64,000 nt of DNA from Bactrocera neohumeralis (taxonomy: Eukaryota; Arthropoda; Insecta; Diptera; Tephritidae). The first letter of the stretch is position 1. The number at the start of each line of letters is the position of its first letter. Location of the stretch: the NCBI RefSeq assembly GCF_024586455.1, contig NC_065920.1:49373824-49437823 (forward strand), in the 5' to 3' direction. The notes beneath the pieces were generated by a model. It saw only the letters and a list, made by a program, of their open reading frames with translations, did no database searches and was not told where the DNA came from. The position numbers and the translations under genes are program-made. Below, piece after piece: positions 1-11,345 of this stretch.

Positions 1-830
1 TTTGAATGTCATTTTAGTTTTTATTTGAATTTAATTGGAATTTTAATATTAATTATAATATTAATGCTAATTTTAATATTAAATTAAACTTAAACTTTAA
101 TTTTAAATGTTTTAAATTTTATTTGAATTTGAGTTTTAATTTTTTTGCATTATTTCATTCTATTTATGGTTATGTAGCTTATTTTATTTCTTTTTTTTGT
201 TATATTTAATTACTTTGTTTTGTAATTTATTTTATTTAATTTAAATCTTATTTTGATTAATTTTAAGTTAATATTTTTTATTTTTTTCTGTTATTTCACA
301 AATATTTAATTATTTTCTTTTGTAATTTTCTTTAATTACTTTAAATTTATTTTTCTTAATTAATTTTAAATACATAAATTTTTATTTTATTTTTTTTTAA
401 TTTATTATTTTTTTAATTTTTTATTCCGCAAATACTCAATTATTATTTTTTGTTAATTATATTAATTAATTTTCTTAATTAATGTTAATTAATTAAATTT
501 TTATTTAGTTTTTTTAATTTAATATTTTTTTAATTTTTCTACTTACTTTAATAAATTTCTATTTAATTTTCTTAAATAATTAAAGTATTTTTTAATTAAT
601 TTAATTTAATTAAATATTGTTTTATTTAAAAAAAATAACAATTATTTTATTTTTTAATTTTCTTTAATTAATTTAAATTTTATTTTATTTTCTTAATTAG
701 TTTTAATTTAATATATTTTATATTTTTTTTCACAATTTTTTTAAAATTATTCGACAATTCTAGAATTTCCATTTTTATTAAAAATACTCGAAATCACTAA
801 TTTACCACTACTTTCAACCTCTAATTACTA
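1..830. repeat. AT-rich low-complexity block
   Basis: This stretch is almost entirely A/T, built from irregular runs of TTTAATT, TTTTATTT and AATTAATT with no open frame. It resembles the larger block at 49.75-52.32 kb. It lies in the intron downstream of the receptor exon. No transposon signature is visible; it could be decayed satellite or scaffold-attachment-like DNA. Confidence 0.8.
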
Positions 831-1796
831 CCAGGTATACAAATTGGTTTCATACACAAATTTCGTTATTTTTATAAAATAAAAATGTAAGTAATTTCTT
901 AATTATACTCAAATTTTATTAACACAGCCACTTTCAAAATAATAAGACAATCAAAAGTAGTAAAAAATACACTTGAAGAAAATAATGAAAAACATTTAAA
1001 AGTCACACAGAAAAAGTTGTAGTAAAATTTACTAACCAAGCAGATACCACTCGCCATTTGTTATGAAATCGGAAAGATCCCCTCCATCTTCGGAATTCAA
1101 AACCAAATCCAACTGTTTTTTTTATTGTTATATAATATATTTTTCGTGTTGCGGTTTTAATATATTTTGTTCGGAAATTTGCAAAATTTTGTGCAAACAC
1201 AAAAATTTACAAAATTTATGCATTTGTATGTGGTTAAAAGTTGCAGGGTTGCATTTGTGACGGTTTAAAAATGTTGTTGGTGTTTGTGTTTTTTTTTAAC
1301 ATTAAGTGTTTTTATAGTTTATTTCCGGTTAAGGCAAAGTTGGGAAAGAGAGAATTCAAAAATTGTTTATTAATATTTTTCACTTTTTTTGTTAATACAA
1401 AGTAGGTTATTTTTACAAAGAGAAATTGTAAAAAAGAACCAAGACAACATTGAAGACAACGACACATATGTAGGTATGTATATTACTGAAATGTATTATG
1501 TAAATTGGGAGTGCTTGAAAGCGTGTTTTGCTAAGTGTATTTAGTCTTGTGTAGGAAGAGGTAGCGGAAGGCGTGTGGGAGAAACATTTTATAAAACAGT
1601 GTGCATAAAAGTGACTGCACTTTGACAGTTTAGTGAACGAGTTGATGTTGTGGAAAATTTTCATTTGATAAATAAAGATTTTTCGAAAAATATTGAAATT
1701 ATTTTTTTAGGCAATTATATTTTGCAAAAAATTTCGGAATAAAAAAAATTTGTTCGAAAATTTCGAAAAGAGTTTAAATTTTGTTTTAAATTTGAA
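831..1796. other. intronic DNA, no feature recognised
   Basis: Mixed-complexity AT-rich intron sequence. Short frames occur on both strands (60-80 codons, opposite each other around 1003-1260 and at 1413-1664). They match no family I know and look like chance frames. Confidence 0.5.
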
Positions 1797-2320
1797 AAGG
1801 CTTTTTCTCTAAGAACTTTCAAAATATTTTTAAATTTCAAAATTTCACAACAAAAGATTTTTCAAAAAATTTTGAAATGATAATGCAATTATATTTTGGA
1901 AAAATATAAAAATAAAAAATATACATGTATGTATGTATGTATATTCGAAAGTTTTGAAAATAATTTAAATTTTGTTTAAAACCTTTAAGGGTTGTTTTCG
2001 AAAAATTTTCAAACTGTTTTTAGAATTAAATTGCAATAATTATGATATATCAATAATATGTTTTCTTTAAAGGTTTTTTTTCGAACAACTTTCAAAATAT
2101 TTTTAAATTTCATAATTTCACAACTAAAGATTTTTCAAAAACTTTTGAAATTATGATGCAAATATAATTTGGAAAAATATAAAAATAAAAAATATATATA
2201 TTGAAAGTTTTGAAAATACTTGAAATTTTGTTTTTTTCGAAAAATTTTGAAAATGTTTTTATATTTCATTTGCAATAATTATGATATATCAATAATATGT
2301 TTTCTTTATAAAGAAAATAT
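1797..2320. repeat. two-copy tandem repeat, unit about 240-273 bp
   Basis: Two direct copies are visible. ACTTTCAAAATATTTTTAAA recurs about 271 bp apart. The block starting AAAGATTTTTCAAAAA and ending in TATAAAAATAAAAAATATA recurs 273 bp apart (1853 and 2126). TATGATATATCAATAATATG recurs 239 bp apart (2041 and 2280). The copies are still close, so the duplication is relatively recent compared with the neighbouring array. Confidence 0.8.
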
Positions 2321-2419
2321 TTTTTTTTGTAAAACAAAGTGACAGGTAATTATTTAGGCTATAAAAATGTTGTAGATAATTTTTATTAGGAAAAATAATG
2401 ACTTTTTGAAAAAGTTTTG

Positions 2420-3660
2420 AATTTAGTTTTTTCTTTCTCTAAGCAATTATATTTTGCAAATATTTCCATTTTAAAAAGATAGAATTTTTTTATTGAGTTT
2501 TGAATTTTTTAATGAGTTTTGAAAGCTTTTTTAAAGATTTTTGAACCAATTCATTTTTATAAAAGCAGTTATATTTCGAAAGTTTTTCCAAAGCAAAAAA
2601 ATTATAAAATTGTTGAAACGGATTTTTAATATTTTAGAGATGGTTTACTTTATTTCGGATATTTGTTTTATGAATTTTCAAAATTTTTTTAAACTTAGCA
2701 GTAGAGTTTTGAAATTATCCTGTGTTTTCTAAGCAATTGTGTGTTTAAAATTTTCAAAAACCAGAAATATTTAAACTTTTTTAAAAAAGTTTTGAATTTT
2801 TTAAAGATTTTTTGAACCAGTTTATTTCGAATATTTTTTAAAAATTTGCAAAATTTTTAAATCTTTGCAGTAATAGTTTTGAAATTATTATTTTTTTTTG
2901 ATTTTTAAGCAATTATATTTTGATAAATTTTCAAAAAAAAAAATTTAAAAATTTTTTTGAAAGATTTTTGAGTTTTTTTAAATACATTATTTGTAAACCA
3001 CTTTATTTTAAGAAAATTTTAAGAATTTTAAATTTTTTTTAAATATTTGCAGTAATAATTTTGAAATTATAATTTGTTTTTTTTATGTTTTGCAAACAAT
3101 TATTATTGGTCCATTTCCAAAATTAAAAAAAAAACAGAAATCTTTAAAGATTTTTGAACTAATTCATTGTGATTTGCAGTAGCTATTTTGAATTAATTTT
3201 GTTTGTTTTCGAAGCAGTTATATTTTGAAAATTTTTCCAAAGCAAAACGACGAGTTTAGAATTTTTTTTAAATACTTTTAAATCACTTTATTTTTTTTTA
3301 AGAACTTTCAAAATTTTTTAAATCTTAGCAGTAATAGTTTTGAAATTACTATTTTGTTTTTTATGCAATTATATTTTCAAAATTTTTGAAAAACAAAAAA
3401 ATTGAACTTGTTCAAAAAAGTTTTGAATTTTTTTAAAGATTTTTCAACTACTTTATTTCGAATATTTTTTAAGAATTTAAATTTTTTTTTTAATTTTTGC
3501 AGTAATAGTTTTGAAATTATTATTTTTTGTTTTTTATCCAATTATAGTTTGAAAATATTTCCGATTCGAAATTTTTTTTTACGAGTTTTAAATTTTTTTT
3601 AAAGATTTTTAAACTCCTTTATTTACAAAAACTTTTATAGTAATAATTTGTTAGTTCATC
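2420..3660. repeat. degenerate tandem array, period about 160 bp
   Basis: A core like AGTAATAGTTTTGAAATTAT recurs at about 2705, 2875, 3057, 3183, 3336 and 3507, spaced 170, 182, 126, 153 and 171 bp. Each is followed by AAGCAATTATATTTTGAAAA and a stretch like TTTAAAGATTTTTGAACCA. About seven decayed units are seen. No coding content is seen. It probably shares ancestry with the two-copy repeat just upstream (same TTTTCAAAA and GCAATTATATTTTG words). Confidence 0.75.
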
Positions 3661-3831
3661 TCAAATCTTATTTACTTTTAATTAACTTCTCGTTCAATTG
3701 TCAAATCAGCTGTCAAAAAACTGTTGCAGCCAGTGCGTCTGCAGAGCGAAGCTATTTATGATTTTGCAATGTCTACCTTCGATTTATGTAAGGATAAAGA
3801 ATGTGCTTTTAAAATATGGTTTGTGTTTGTA

Positions 3832-4364
3832 CAGGGTGATTTTTAGTGCAGTTTGGCGGACGGTGTTAAGCAATCTAACATTTTTGCTTTACGTATATAC
3901 CAGTAGACGCTTGTACTGCTCTCGCAAACGAAAAGTATGTGGGAAGAGAGCGAGAGCGCAAGTTAACTGTTAGTTCCTTGAGGCTTATTCTCGCGTCTTC
4001 CACCTTTGGAGAGCAGTAAAAAATTTGTTTGTCTTTCATTAAGAGTTGTTACGTACGTCCAAATTTTCACTTGTGTTTCTTTTTGTTTTTTTGTTGCAAA
4101 AAATTTGGGCGCGGTTTAGTAAATTGATATATTTTTCTTCTCTCCATGCAAAATAGTTGAAATTTGAAATTTTTTCGTTGCACATAACTGATTTTTATGC
4201 AAGCATTGTTTTCTGAAATTTCTTTTCGAAAAAATTCGTATTTCACACATGATTCCAATTAGCGTTAGCCTAACTTTCATACAACATTTGTTCGGTTGTG
4301 TGCGTTGGACGTCAACAGAAAACTATCAAACCCAAAGGTTTGAGAGTTTTTTGTCAACACCCTG
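3832..4364. mobile_element. putative MITE with CAGGGTG termini and TA target duplication
   Basis: The left end reads TA|CAGGGTGATTTTTAGTG and the right end reads GTCAACACCCTG|TA, so the 7-bp inverted terminus CAGGGTG is flanked on both sides by TA, the usual Tc1/mariner-class target duplication. The span is 533 bp. The interior has no transposase frame; short frames inside (at 3698-3973, 4067-4258 and 4249-4461) look fortuitous. The inverted repeats are short, so the call rests on the combination of palindromic ends and TA flanks. Confidence 0.55.
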
Positions 4365-4366
4365 TA

Positions 4367-5560
4367 GTTTTTTAAGCAGTTGGCCGATTTTTTACGCTAA
4401 ATATTTCATATATTTTGTTTTTGTTTGTGTTTTGGTTTTGCAATTCACAAAAACGCAGTGAACTGTTTTCAAGTTTCAAGTTTGTTTGCAGTATATTTAT
4501 TTAACAAAAAATTATAAATAACTGTAAAAGTTGTGTAGTTACGAAAAAAGTAGTGGGTAACCTTTAAATATATATATACTGTAGGACAAAGTGTAGTTTT
4601 ACTACTAAAAGTATCAATGCTGTAGTCTTGAGGTTATGGTAGCTGGAGAGAGGGCCCTTAAGAAAAAGTAGTAGAGTAAAAATAAGCATTTGTACTACAT
4701 ACTGAGTACTGAGTGTTTAGCGACTGCAAAGCCTTTAGGAGTTTTTGGTAGTAGCGCATAGTAGTAAGTAGTTAGAGTAACGGTTGTATAAATTAAAACT
4801 AATAAAATAACTAAATAGGTAAATATAGATAGGGGAAAGACTTTCAAAATATTTTTTTATACATTTTTCAAAATAATAAATATAAAATAAATTATTTTTT
4901 TAAATCTTAATAATCAATAAGTTTTTTAAAAATTATTTTTTGATAAAAATATAATTTTTTTATTACTTATTTGTTGCTAATTTTAATACTGATATTTTTC
5001 AAGGTTTCTTAGGAGTGAATTAGTTTCGAAATTTAAGGCATTTAAAAATTAAGGGTAATATTTAATGGACCAACCATGCTATGAAAGCTTTTAAATTTGT
5101 TATTTTAATTGGCATAATGCTGTACTTTTCAGTTTTATTTGAGGAAACTCAATCAGGTGCACCAAAGCTTTTAATGATCTTCGCTTAAACTGGAGTAAAC
5201 TAGATAACTTCTTCATGGAAAAGCCCCCCTTTATTGACAGAAGATTTCAAGTATGAGTAGGCATACTACATTACTTCTAAGGAGCTTTTCAGAGCCAGCC
5301 TTTTTGGGTACAAGCTTCAAGTATAACTTGATTCTAAAGAGTTTTCATGGAAGTGTTAGCTGTTGTTTGATGCTATCAAATATTAGTAGAAAAATTAAAT
5401 TAGGTTTTTAAAATATTTTTTTTTTCATGCTAAATACTGTAGCTGACGATATTTTTGAAATAAGTTAGTTTATGTAAAATTTTTATTGTTTATAAATTAT
5501 TTCTGTAATTTTACCCGATTAGTCTAAGGAAATTTGAAATTTACCTATTTAACAAAAAAT
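4367..5560. other. intronic DNA with a TAGTAGT-rich patch
   Basis: No gene. The 4540-4780 part is unusually rich in TAGTA and ACTAC words (for example GTAGTAGCGCATAGTAGTAAG). The rest is plain AT-rich intron. Confidence 0.5.
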
Positions 5561-5564
5561 AAGC

Positions 5565-6460
5565 AACTGGCTCGGAAGCTTTTAGGTACCTTTTAAAGCT
5601 TTGTAATTGTTATACCAAAGCTTTAAACTTACTTGTAAGCCTTTTAAAAATGAAGTGAAAGCTTCCAAAAGCTTTTTAATAAATATTATTGTATTATTTA
5701 AGGTTTTATTCAAAAAAATATTAGTAATATTTGACTTAGTTTTTAAATAAATTATTTATTTAGAAATTATTTAAGAAAAGAAAATAACAGCTTTATGGAC
5801 GCTTGCAGTTTTCATGCTAAAGTTTAACAGTTCTTAACAGTTGTTACGAATTAAATCTTGGTGTTTAATATTTCTATAGCGAGCTTTTTTAAAAAGCTTT
5901 ATAGGTTTTAAAGAAGTTTGAATTAGAATGGGAATGGTATGAATTAAGCTCTAGAGACTTGTTGTTTGATTCAATTATTAATTTATTTATATTACTGCTA
6001 TAACATGACTTGCAAGAAAATTTATAATTAAGTTTGAAACAATACTTAATAGCAATTTTGAAAAGCTTTATCTTTATTTACTGAACCGAAATATTTAGAT
6101 AAAAGTAAAAATAAGAAAAACACAATTTAAATGGTCCGTGGATTTAAAAAAAACTTTCGTACAGGTGCGTTCAAGCTTTCGCATGAGCTTTCATGTGGAT
6201 TTTCATAAAATTATTAAAGTTTAAAATATACAATAAAAATAGTCCGTAGTTGTGAAAAAGCTTTCGTTAGAGCTTAGTATGGGCTTTCATGTGAACTTTC
6301 ATATGAGCTTTCAAGTATGTCAATAAAAGAAAAAATAAGTACATGTAGAAATATATAAATGATAATGAAAATGGTAGAAGTGGATGTAAAAACGCATTCG
6401 CCCAAGTACATATGGGCTTTCATGTGCGCTTTCATATGAGTTTTCAAAGTAGCGTTAATG
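5565..6460. repeat. AGCTTT-rich degenerate tandem repeat
   Basis: The motif AAGCTTT or its neighbour GCTTTCAT recurs many times. The clearest part is 6131-6455, with three units beginning ATGGTCCGTGG, ATAGTCCGTAG and ATGGTAGAAGTGG at about 6131, 6239 and 6372. Each carries GGGCTTTCATGTG- and CTTTCATATGAG-like blocks. The same core word dominates arrays at 10.4-11.3 kb and 60.5-61.5 kb. Confidence 0.7.
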
Positions 6461-6560
6461 CTGTTTTTTATTTTAGTGAGTTAAGCTTTTGCTGACTTTG
6501 CTACCTTGCGTAATATATGTATGCATGTGTGCGTGCTGCCTGTCCTGCCTCATCATATAT

Positions 6561-6577
6561 GTGTGTGTGTGTGTTTG
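6561..6577. repeat. (TG)n microsatellite
   Basis: A short GT dinucleotide run (GTGTGTGTGTGTGTTTG). It sits about 75 bp from the receptor exon, in the intron just past the donor site. Confidence 0.9.
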
Positions 6578-6652
6578 CTGGTGTGTATATGCATGTTATA
6601 TGCAGTTATGTTTTCAATTTATGTATGTATGTGTTGTACATTAACACTTTAC

Positions 6653-6833
6653 CTGATTTCCATCGTAAGTCCAACTACCGAATTTCATTTCGCAGTGTTG
6701 GTCATCAAATGGGAACCACGTGATGTCTATCTTGCATGTGCTCTTGAAGATACCAGGGGGCACGTACAGACAACTGCCGTTATGTTTGACCACAATGTTG
6801 GTGTGATACGTGCCATCGAATCCCTCATCCGCG
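6653..6833 (-). CDS. nAChRalpha7: nicotinic acetylcholine receptor alpha subunit, Cys-loop exon
   Basis: The minus strand encodes 60 residues of the extracellular ligand-binding domain of a cys-loop ligand-gated cation channel, which acts at cholinergic synapses. Visible motifs in order: ADEGFDGTYHTN, the strand NGSCLYVPPGIFKS, and the family-defining Cys-loop C-KIDITWFPFDDQH-C with exactly 13 residues between the cysteines, then FGSWTYDGNQ. The acceptor is TATATAG at 6840-6834 and the donor is CAG|GTAAAG at 6655-6648. The exon is 181 nt: it starts with the last base of a split codon (phase 2) and ends in phase 0. The family is certain. I assign alpha7 because, from recall, insect alpha7 has DDQHC and YDGNQ here while alpha5/alpha6 have DDQRC and YDGFQ. 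The exon is intact, with no stop. A plus-strand frame at 6506-6841 covers it but is fortuitous. The pyrimidine tract before the acceptor is poor. Confidence 0.93.
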
Positions 6834-7889
6834 CTATATAATTATAATCATAGCGTTTTTATAGAATTTAATGCGCTTTCTATTTAAATTATTTGTAAGC
6901 GTTTTTTTGCTTTTCTTTTGTACTTTCTTTGAAACTCGTTTTATCATTTATTGTATTTACTTTTAGTAGCCTGCTACTCGCTAGTTTTTGTCTAATTTTC
7001 TCATTATATTAACGTTTACTTAACGCCTTCCTTTGCTTGGCTTAAATCCTTGCTTTGCTTTCTCTACTTATTTGTTAGATTTTTTACTTTACTCTAAACA
7101 AATAAATGTATGTATGTATATTTTATTTTATATTTTTTGCTACTTTACTGGCAACCAAAATTATTCACTGCTCATTAGCAGCAATCTGATTAACTTTTGT
7201 TGCCCAAATCTGTGATAAGCTATGTGAAGGATTTGGGTGTTTGGGGATTTGTGAGTGATTTTGTTTGGTTGAGTTTTTTGTTTTTGCATTATCCTATAGT
7301 TAAATATAGTACGTAACATAAGAATTTGTTTTGGGTTAAATGCGTTTTATGTATATGATTTTGTTAGTTAGTATCTTCCATTATATAATATACAAATATA
7401 CACATATATATAAAAGTTTATGGAAAAATATATAGAAAATAGATTAAAAAATTTATATATGTATATATACAGAACTGTAAGCAGATCTTCTGAAAACAGT
7501 TATGTGAGGCACACTAATACTCACTCATGAAGAAATGTTGTAATTTCAACTGATAATCTGCTTAACGTAAAATTAACTGCATACTGTTGGGACTTAATTA
7601 TGATTATATATATATTATATAGTTACTTATAGTTTGCTAAATATTTATAAATACAACAGATATTAAATATATGTAGTATATACTTAAAGTATTTGACAGC
7701 TTAATTGAAATAATATGAGCTTTATATACACATATTTATACCAGAGAATTTTTTTTGCTAAAGAGATCTAAATATATATGTAAATATAACACTAATCGAA
7801 ATTAGTATGCATGTTTGTCTATTATCCAAAATATGTTAAATAAATTGTTAAAAATATTTTAGAAATACTTATATAGCATGGCTACATCA
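6834..7889 (-). other. upstream nAChR intron, proximal part
   Basis: This directly precedes the exon on the coding (minus) strand. It is AT-rich with TA/TATG microsatellite-like patches around 7380-7480. The upstream exon expected to end with the Y-N-S codons (before the split serine) is not found here or anywhere to the right in the window. Confidence 0.6.
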
Positions 7890-8687
7890 AATAAGTAAAT
7901 GAAAAGCACAACTTGTTTATACAAATTGAGATATTACCGTGGGCAAAAATTAGTAAGACTTCTTAATTTAAGTTTCGCGAGAAAAACTAGTCATGGAAAT
8001 AATTTTTTTCTATTGGCATACCAGCTGTCTGTGACATCTAAGCCAACGCTTGTCCTTCTGAAGTACATAAAGTGCATTCCGCAATTTTAACGATGAGTGA
8101 AATTATTCAACAAAGAAGTTCCATTAAGTTTTTTGTGCGCAATCAAATTTCCTGCGCCGAAACGTTCAGAATATTGGGAAAGGCCTTCGGTGATAATTGT
8201 TTGTCGTAAGCAAGTGTTTTTGATTGGTACAAATTATTCAAAGGGTCGAGAACGCGTTGAAGACGAACCTCGCCCAGAACGGCCAACACGTCATTAAAGT
8301 AAAGAAATCGGTGCTTGAGAAATGACGATTAAAAGTCAGAGATCTTTTTGACACCATTAGAATACCGAAAGAATAAGTGAAACTCATTTTGAAAGATCAT
8401 TTAGGCCTAAAAAAATTAAAGCACGATTGGTTCCAAATCACCAATTTTTTCGACAAACAGCGTCGCGTTAATGTCTATGAAACAATGCTTTCCGACTACC
8501 AGGATGCCATTAAACGTATTTTTACTGGCGATGAGTTTTTAATCTATGTTTACGACTCGATTTAGCTCCGCGTGACTTCTAGCTACTCAGCAAACTCAAA
8601 CGACCACTTCGAAGAAATCGTTTGGAGTCAATTGAAGCCATTAAACGTGAATCGTATAAAAAAGTTTTCCATAAAAGAACTTGAGCT
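7890..8687 (+). pseudogene. mariner transposase relic (mellifera/cecropia-like), internally deleted
   Basis: A start in good family context lies at 8093 (ATGAGTGAAATTATTCAAC), giving MSEIIQQRSSIKFFVRNQIS and then ETFRILGKAFGDNCLS followed by a stop. Family blocks continue in shifting frames: DWYKLFKG, ERVEDEPRPERP, ILKDHLGLKK, KQRRVNVYETMLSDYQD, KRIFTGDE, which contains the first catalytic Asp. After VYD at about 8557 the sequence jumps to DLAPRDF (normally SPDLAPCDF, third Asp) and then LLSKLKRPLRRNRLESIEAIKRESYK. About a third of the transposase, including the second catalytic Asp, is missing. A related copy lies at 55.7 kb. It is non-functional; 7937-8092 is probably the 5' UTR. Confidence 0.85.
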
Positions 8688-8805
8688 TGGATGACAGCTA
8701 TATGCTTGTGCAACGTGCATACGTATATATAGTGCAACGATATTGATAATTCCAACAAATCAGCAGCTTCTTGAGAAGATATTGCAAAAACTGAGTGATT
8801 AATTG
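8688..8805 (+). repeat. fragment of the 154-bp-phased dispersed repeat
   Basis: GATGACAGCTATATGC, then ATATTGATAATTCCAACAAAT and CAGCAGCTTCTTGAGAAG, match the 3' part of the repeats at 28.0, 29.8 and 35.2 kb (GACAGCTATATGC, a pseudo-conserved CGATAATTCC, then the end region). It abuts the mariner relic directly, so one of them interrupted the other. Confidence 0.65.
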
Positions 8806-9494
8806 AATTGCGAGCTTTTACGTTCTACACTAGGCCGGAAAGAACTTTCATCAGGTGCGGTTGCTGACCAATGCTTTTGAGCTTGCGCGAGCTTCATAGA
8901 ACGCATGAGAACACCGAATTTTTCAAGCCTGGTGAGCTTGGGTAAGAGTGCGTTTTCTTGCCTGGTCATCGGTTTAAGAACTGAGTTGCCAAAGTCTAAA
9001 TTAGATCCTATAACCCGTGAAGGCAGGTAGTTAAATTATATAAAACTCCATTCTTAAGATATTTGGGTCTATGGAAGAGATACGGATCCGAATTTGATCC
9101 GATTAAGAAATGTATTCCTCAATATTATTTTTTACCGGAGTTACAAGAACAACATCAACAAATTCTTTTGGTAGTCCAATCTAATATACTAGAAGTCAAC
9201 GGCTAATAAAACCATAAAGATATGAAAGTAAAAGTGGCCAACAGACAAGGTTTGCTCTGAAGCAAATTTGGAATTTCTGATAATGTTCTTCACATAACGT
9301 TTAAAACGCTAGACATAAGGATACTATTACTTATTTATAAGTAATGGATCGACCACATTCACAATTCGGTCCACTGTTTCGGGGACTTTAAAATCAGCCA
9401 TTGAAACTGCTGTTCTCCCTTTATCATGGAATTTGCTATGAAATCGTTAAAAATTTTATAGACGTGTTTTGGGTAATGTAGTTTATCACGATTG
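8806..9494. other. intronic DNA, no feature recognised
   Basis: Higher-complexity sequence than the flanks, but no frame longer than chance. It may be decayed transposon DNA of unknown family lying between two mariner relics. Confidence 0.4.
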
Positions 9495-9890
9495 CAGCTA
9501 ACTATTTGAGTGACACAGAACATTCAGTGAAGGTCGTGATGTCATCGGAAACTTGCCTTGTGCGAGTCGTCCATTTACCTCTGTTAAAGGCGATAACGGT
9601 GAAATGCTTGAAAATTATCGTTTTGGCGTCACGGTGATAGTAGAGCATATCAGTATTTCTTATGATTTCGGTTAAAGTTTTCGGTATGAATGAAGACCTG
9701 AATCGTTTCTAAAAACGAAGTAGACTAGAGTTTGCTAAAGAGATGCTTGACAACGTAGTTAAGGATCTCACAATCATCAAACGCATCATTACGTATAAAT
9801 ACTTGTGATAAGACAATAATAACTAATGAATATGATGTCGAAACTGTTTAAGAATCTAGTGTATGGTGATAGGCTCTGATGGTCATGTAT
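9495..9890 (+). pseudogene. mariner transposase relic, N-terminal half
   Basis: Typical mariner blocks appear with frameshifts: HRTFSEGRDVIGNLPCASRP (family HKTF.EGRE...LPR.GRP), FTSVKGDN, an IS/ISYDFG-like helix-turn-helix block (family ISYGS), then ..EMLDNVVKDLTIIKRIIT and YEYDVETV. It is a different lineage from the copy at 8.1 kb: the YEYDVETV block is shared with the relic at 43.3 kb. It has stops and indels and is not functional. Confidence 0.8.
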
Positions 9891-10439
9891 CAAGGAAGTT
9901 TTTATATCAGTCCGGGTCAAATTTGATTTAATTTGATTAGTAGACTAACTTTCGTGAGTAAGCGTTATTTGGCTCACAACATTAGTAGAAGCACTCGAAC
10001 GCCGAAATAAATAGCAACCCGTGTACTATTACAACTACCCTTGCATTTGTTAAGAAAGTCATATTAAACTCTGCAATGAAATTATTTATATCCGCTTTCA
10101 CGCACTAAAATTTAATTTACTGATTTATTTGTGTTTATCTGTGAATAATTTGCATATGTGGTTTACTTCAGCGCTAAATTAGCATAATTACATTTGTGGC
10201 AAATTAATGGAGTCTACTTAATGTACAGTTCCTTGCGTTTAATGCAATTAAAGCAGTAAAATTCGCATATACTAACCCTTAATTGAATATTGTTGCGGTC
10301 TAATTTTTCAGCGCAATAACGACCTTTGATTTCTAAAACGTTAAACTAAGCGTCCGGGATTTGTGATGGCGCGCGTTTTAGTGAGATTAATGCGCTGAGA
10401 CAGAAAAAAAATTATAATGTTATTTATGTATTTGTGTGG
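9891..10439. other. intronic DNA, no feature recognised
   Basis: AT-rich. A 68-codon minus frame at 10341-10547 runs into the repeat array and has no family resemblance. Confidence 0.5.
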
Positions 10440-11345
10440 CGAATTTTTATACTGCGTGGCATTTAATGTATCTTTTAAATAGCAAAGATTTAGTAGCATG
10501 TAAAAAAGCTTCGTGGCACGTTGCACAAAAATTTCGAAAGTTTGCAAAATTATTTAAATTTTAATAACGCTTAAAATACTTATATGTATGTAAGCGTTGT
10601 AAAAATTCAAATAGTTTTAGAAAGCTTTTAAAAGCTTTTATGTGACTTCAAAAGTTTAACTTTTTTTTTTTAAATTTAGCAATGCATAAAATATTTGCAT
10701 ATAAATGTTGTAAAATAGTATAGGTTACAATAAAATAAAAGCTTTTGTGATGCAAAGTTTCGTAGCTTGTCACATAAAAGCTTTTAAAGACTACTTAAAT
10801 TTAACAAACATACATATGCAAATATTTTAAAAAACTTTGAAGGCTTTAGAAGCTTTTGTGTGACGATGATTATTTTATTACTTTTAATGCAATATTTGCA
10901 ATATAATATATGCGTATATATCTATTAAATTGCAAACGTTCAGTAGCATGAAAATAAGTTTGTCTTACAAAAGCTTCGAAAGCTTTTAAAAATTATCTAA
11001 GTTTTATAAATATTTAACACACTTAATGAAAGGTACTGTGTCACATCGAAAGCTTTCAAAAAATATTTAAATTTCCAGAATACTTAAAATTCTTATATAT
11101 ATAAGTTTTACAAAATTTAAAGAGCTTTCGAAGTTTATTGTTTTATAATTTTATTTTAATTATTTCAATTCTTTTTTTTTACAAAAATTTAAAAAAAATT
11201 TTAAAGCTTTCGAAGCTTTTGGGTGACGTTTATTGTTTTATAATTTTATCATATTTATTTCATTCCTTGCAGTATACGTATATGAGCTTTATAATTGAAG
11301 AACTTTTTAAAAGCTTTTTAAAGCTTTTGTGGGAAGCGCCACAAA
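10440..11345. repeat. AAGCTTT-rich degenerate tandem array
   Basis: Decayed units of roughly 80-130 bp, each with TTTAAATTT..ACTTAAAATACTTATAT-like text followed by CGAAAGCTTT or AAAGCTTTT and then GTGTGACG or GTGACTT. Clear cores lie near 10620, 10740, 10770, 10850, 10975, 11048, 11128 and 11205. It shares its core with the arrays at 5.6-6.4 kb and 60.5-61.5 kb. Confidence 0.7.

Noticed and set aside
6506..6841. 111-codon plus-strand frame
   Set aside because: It is the antisense shadow of the minus-strand nAChR exon plus low-complexity leader; the minus strand gives a textbook Cys-loop with splice sites.
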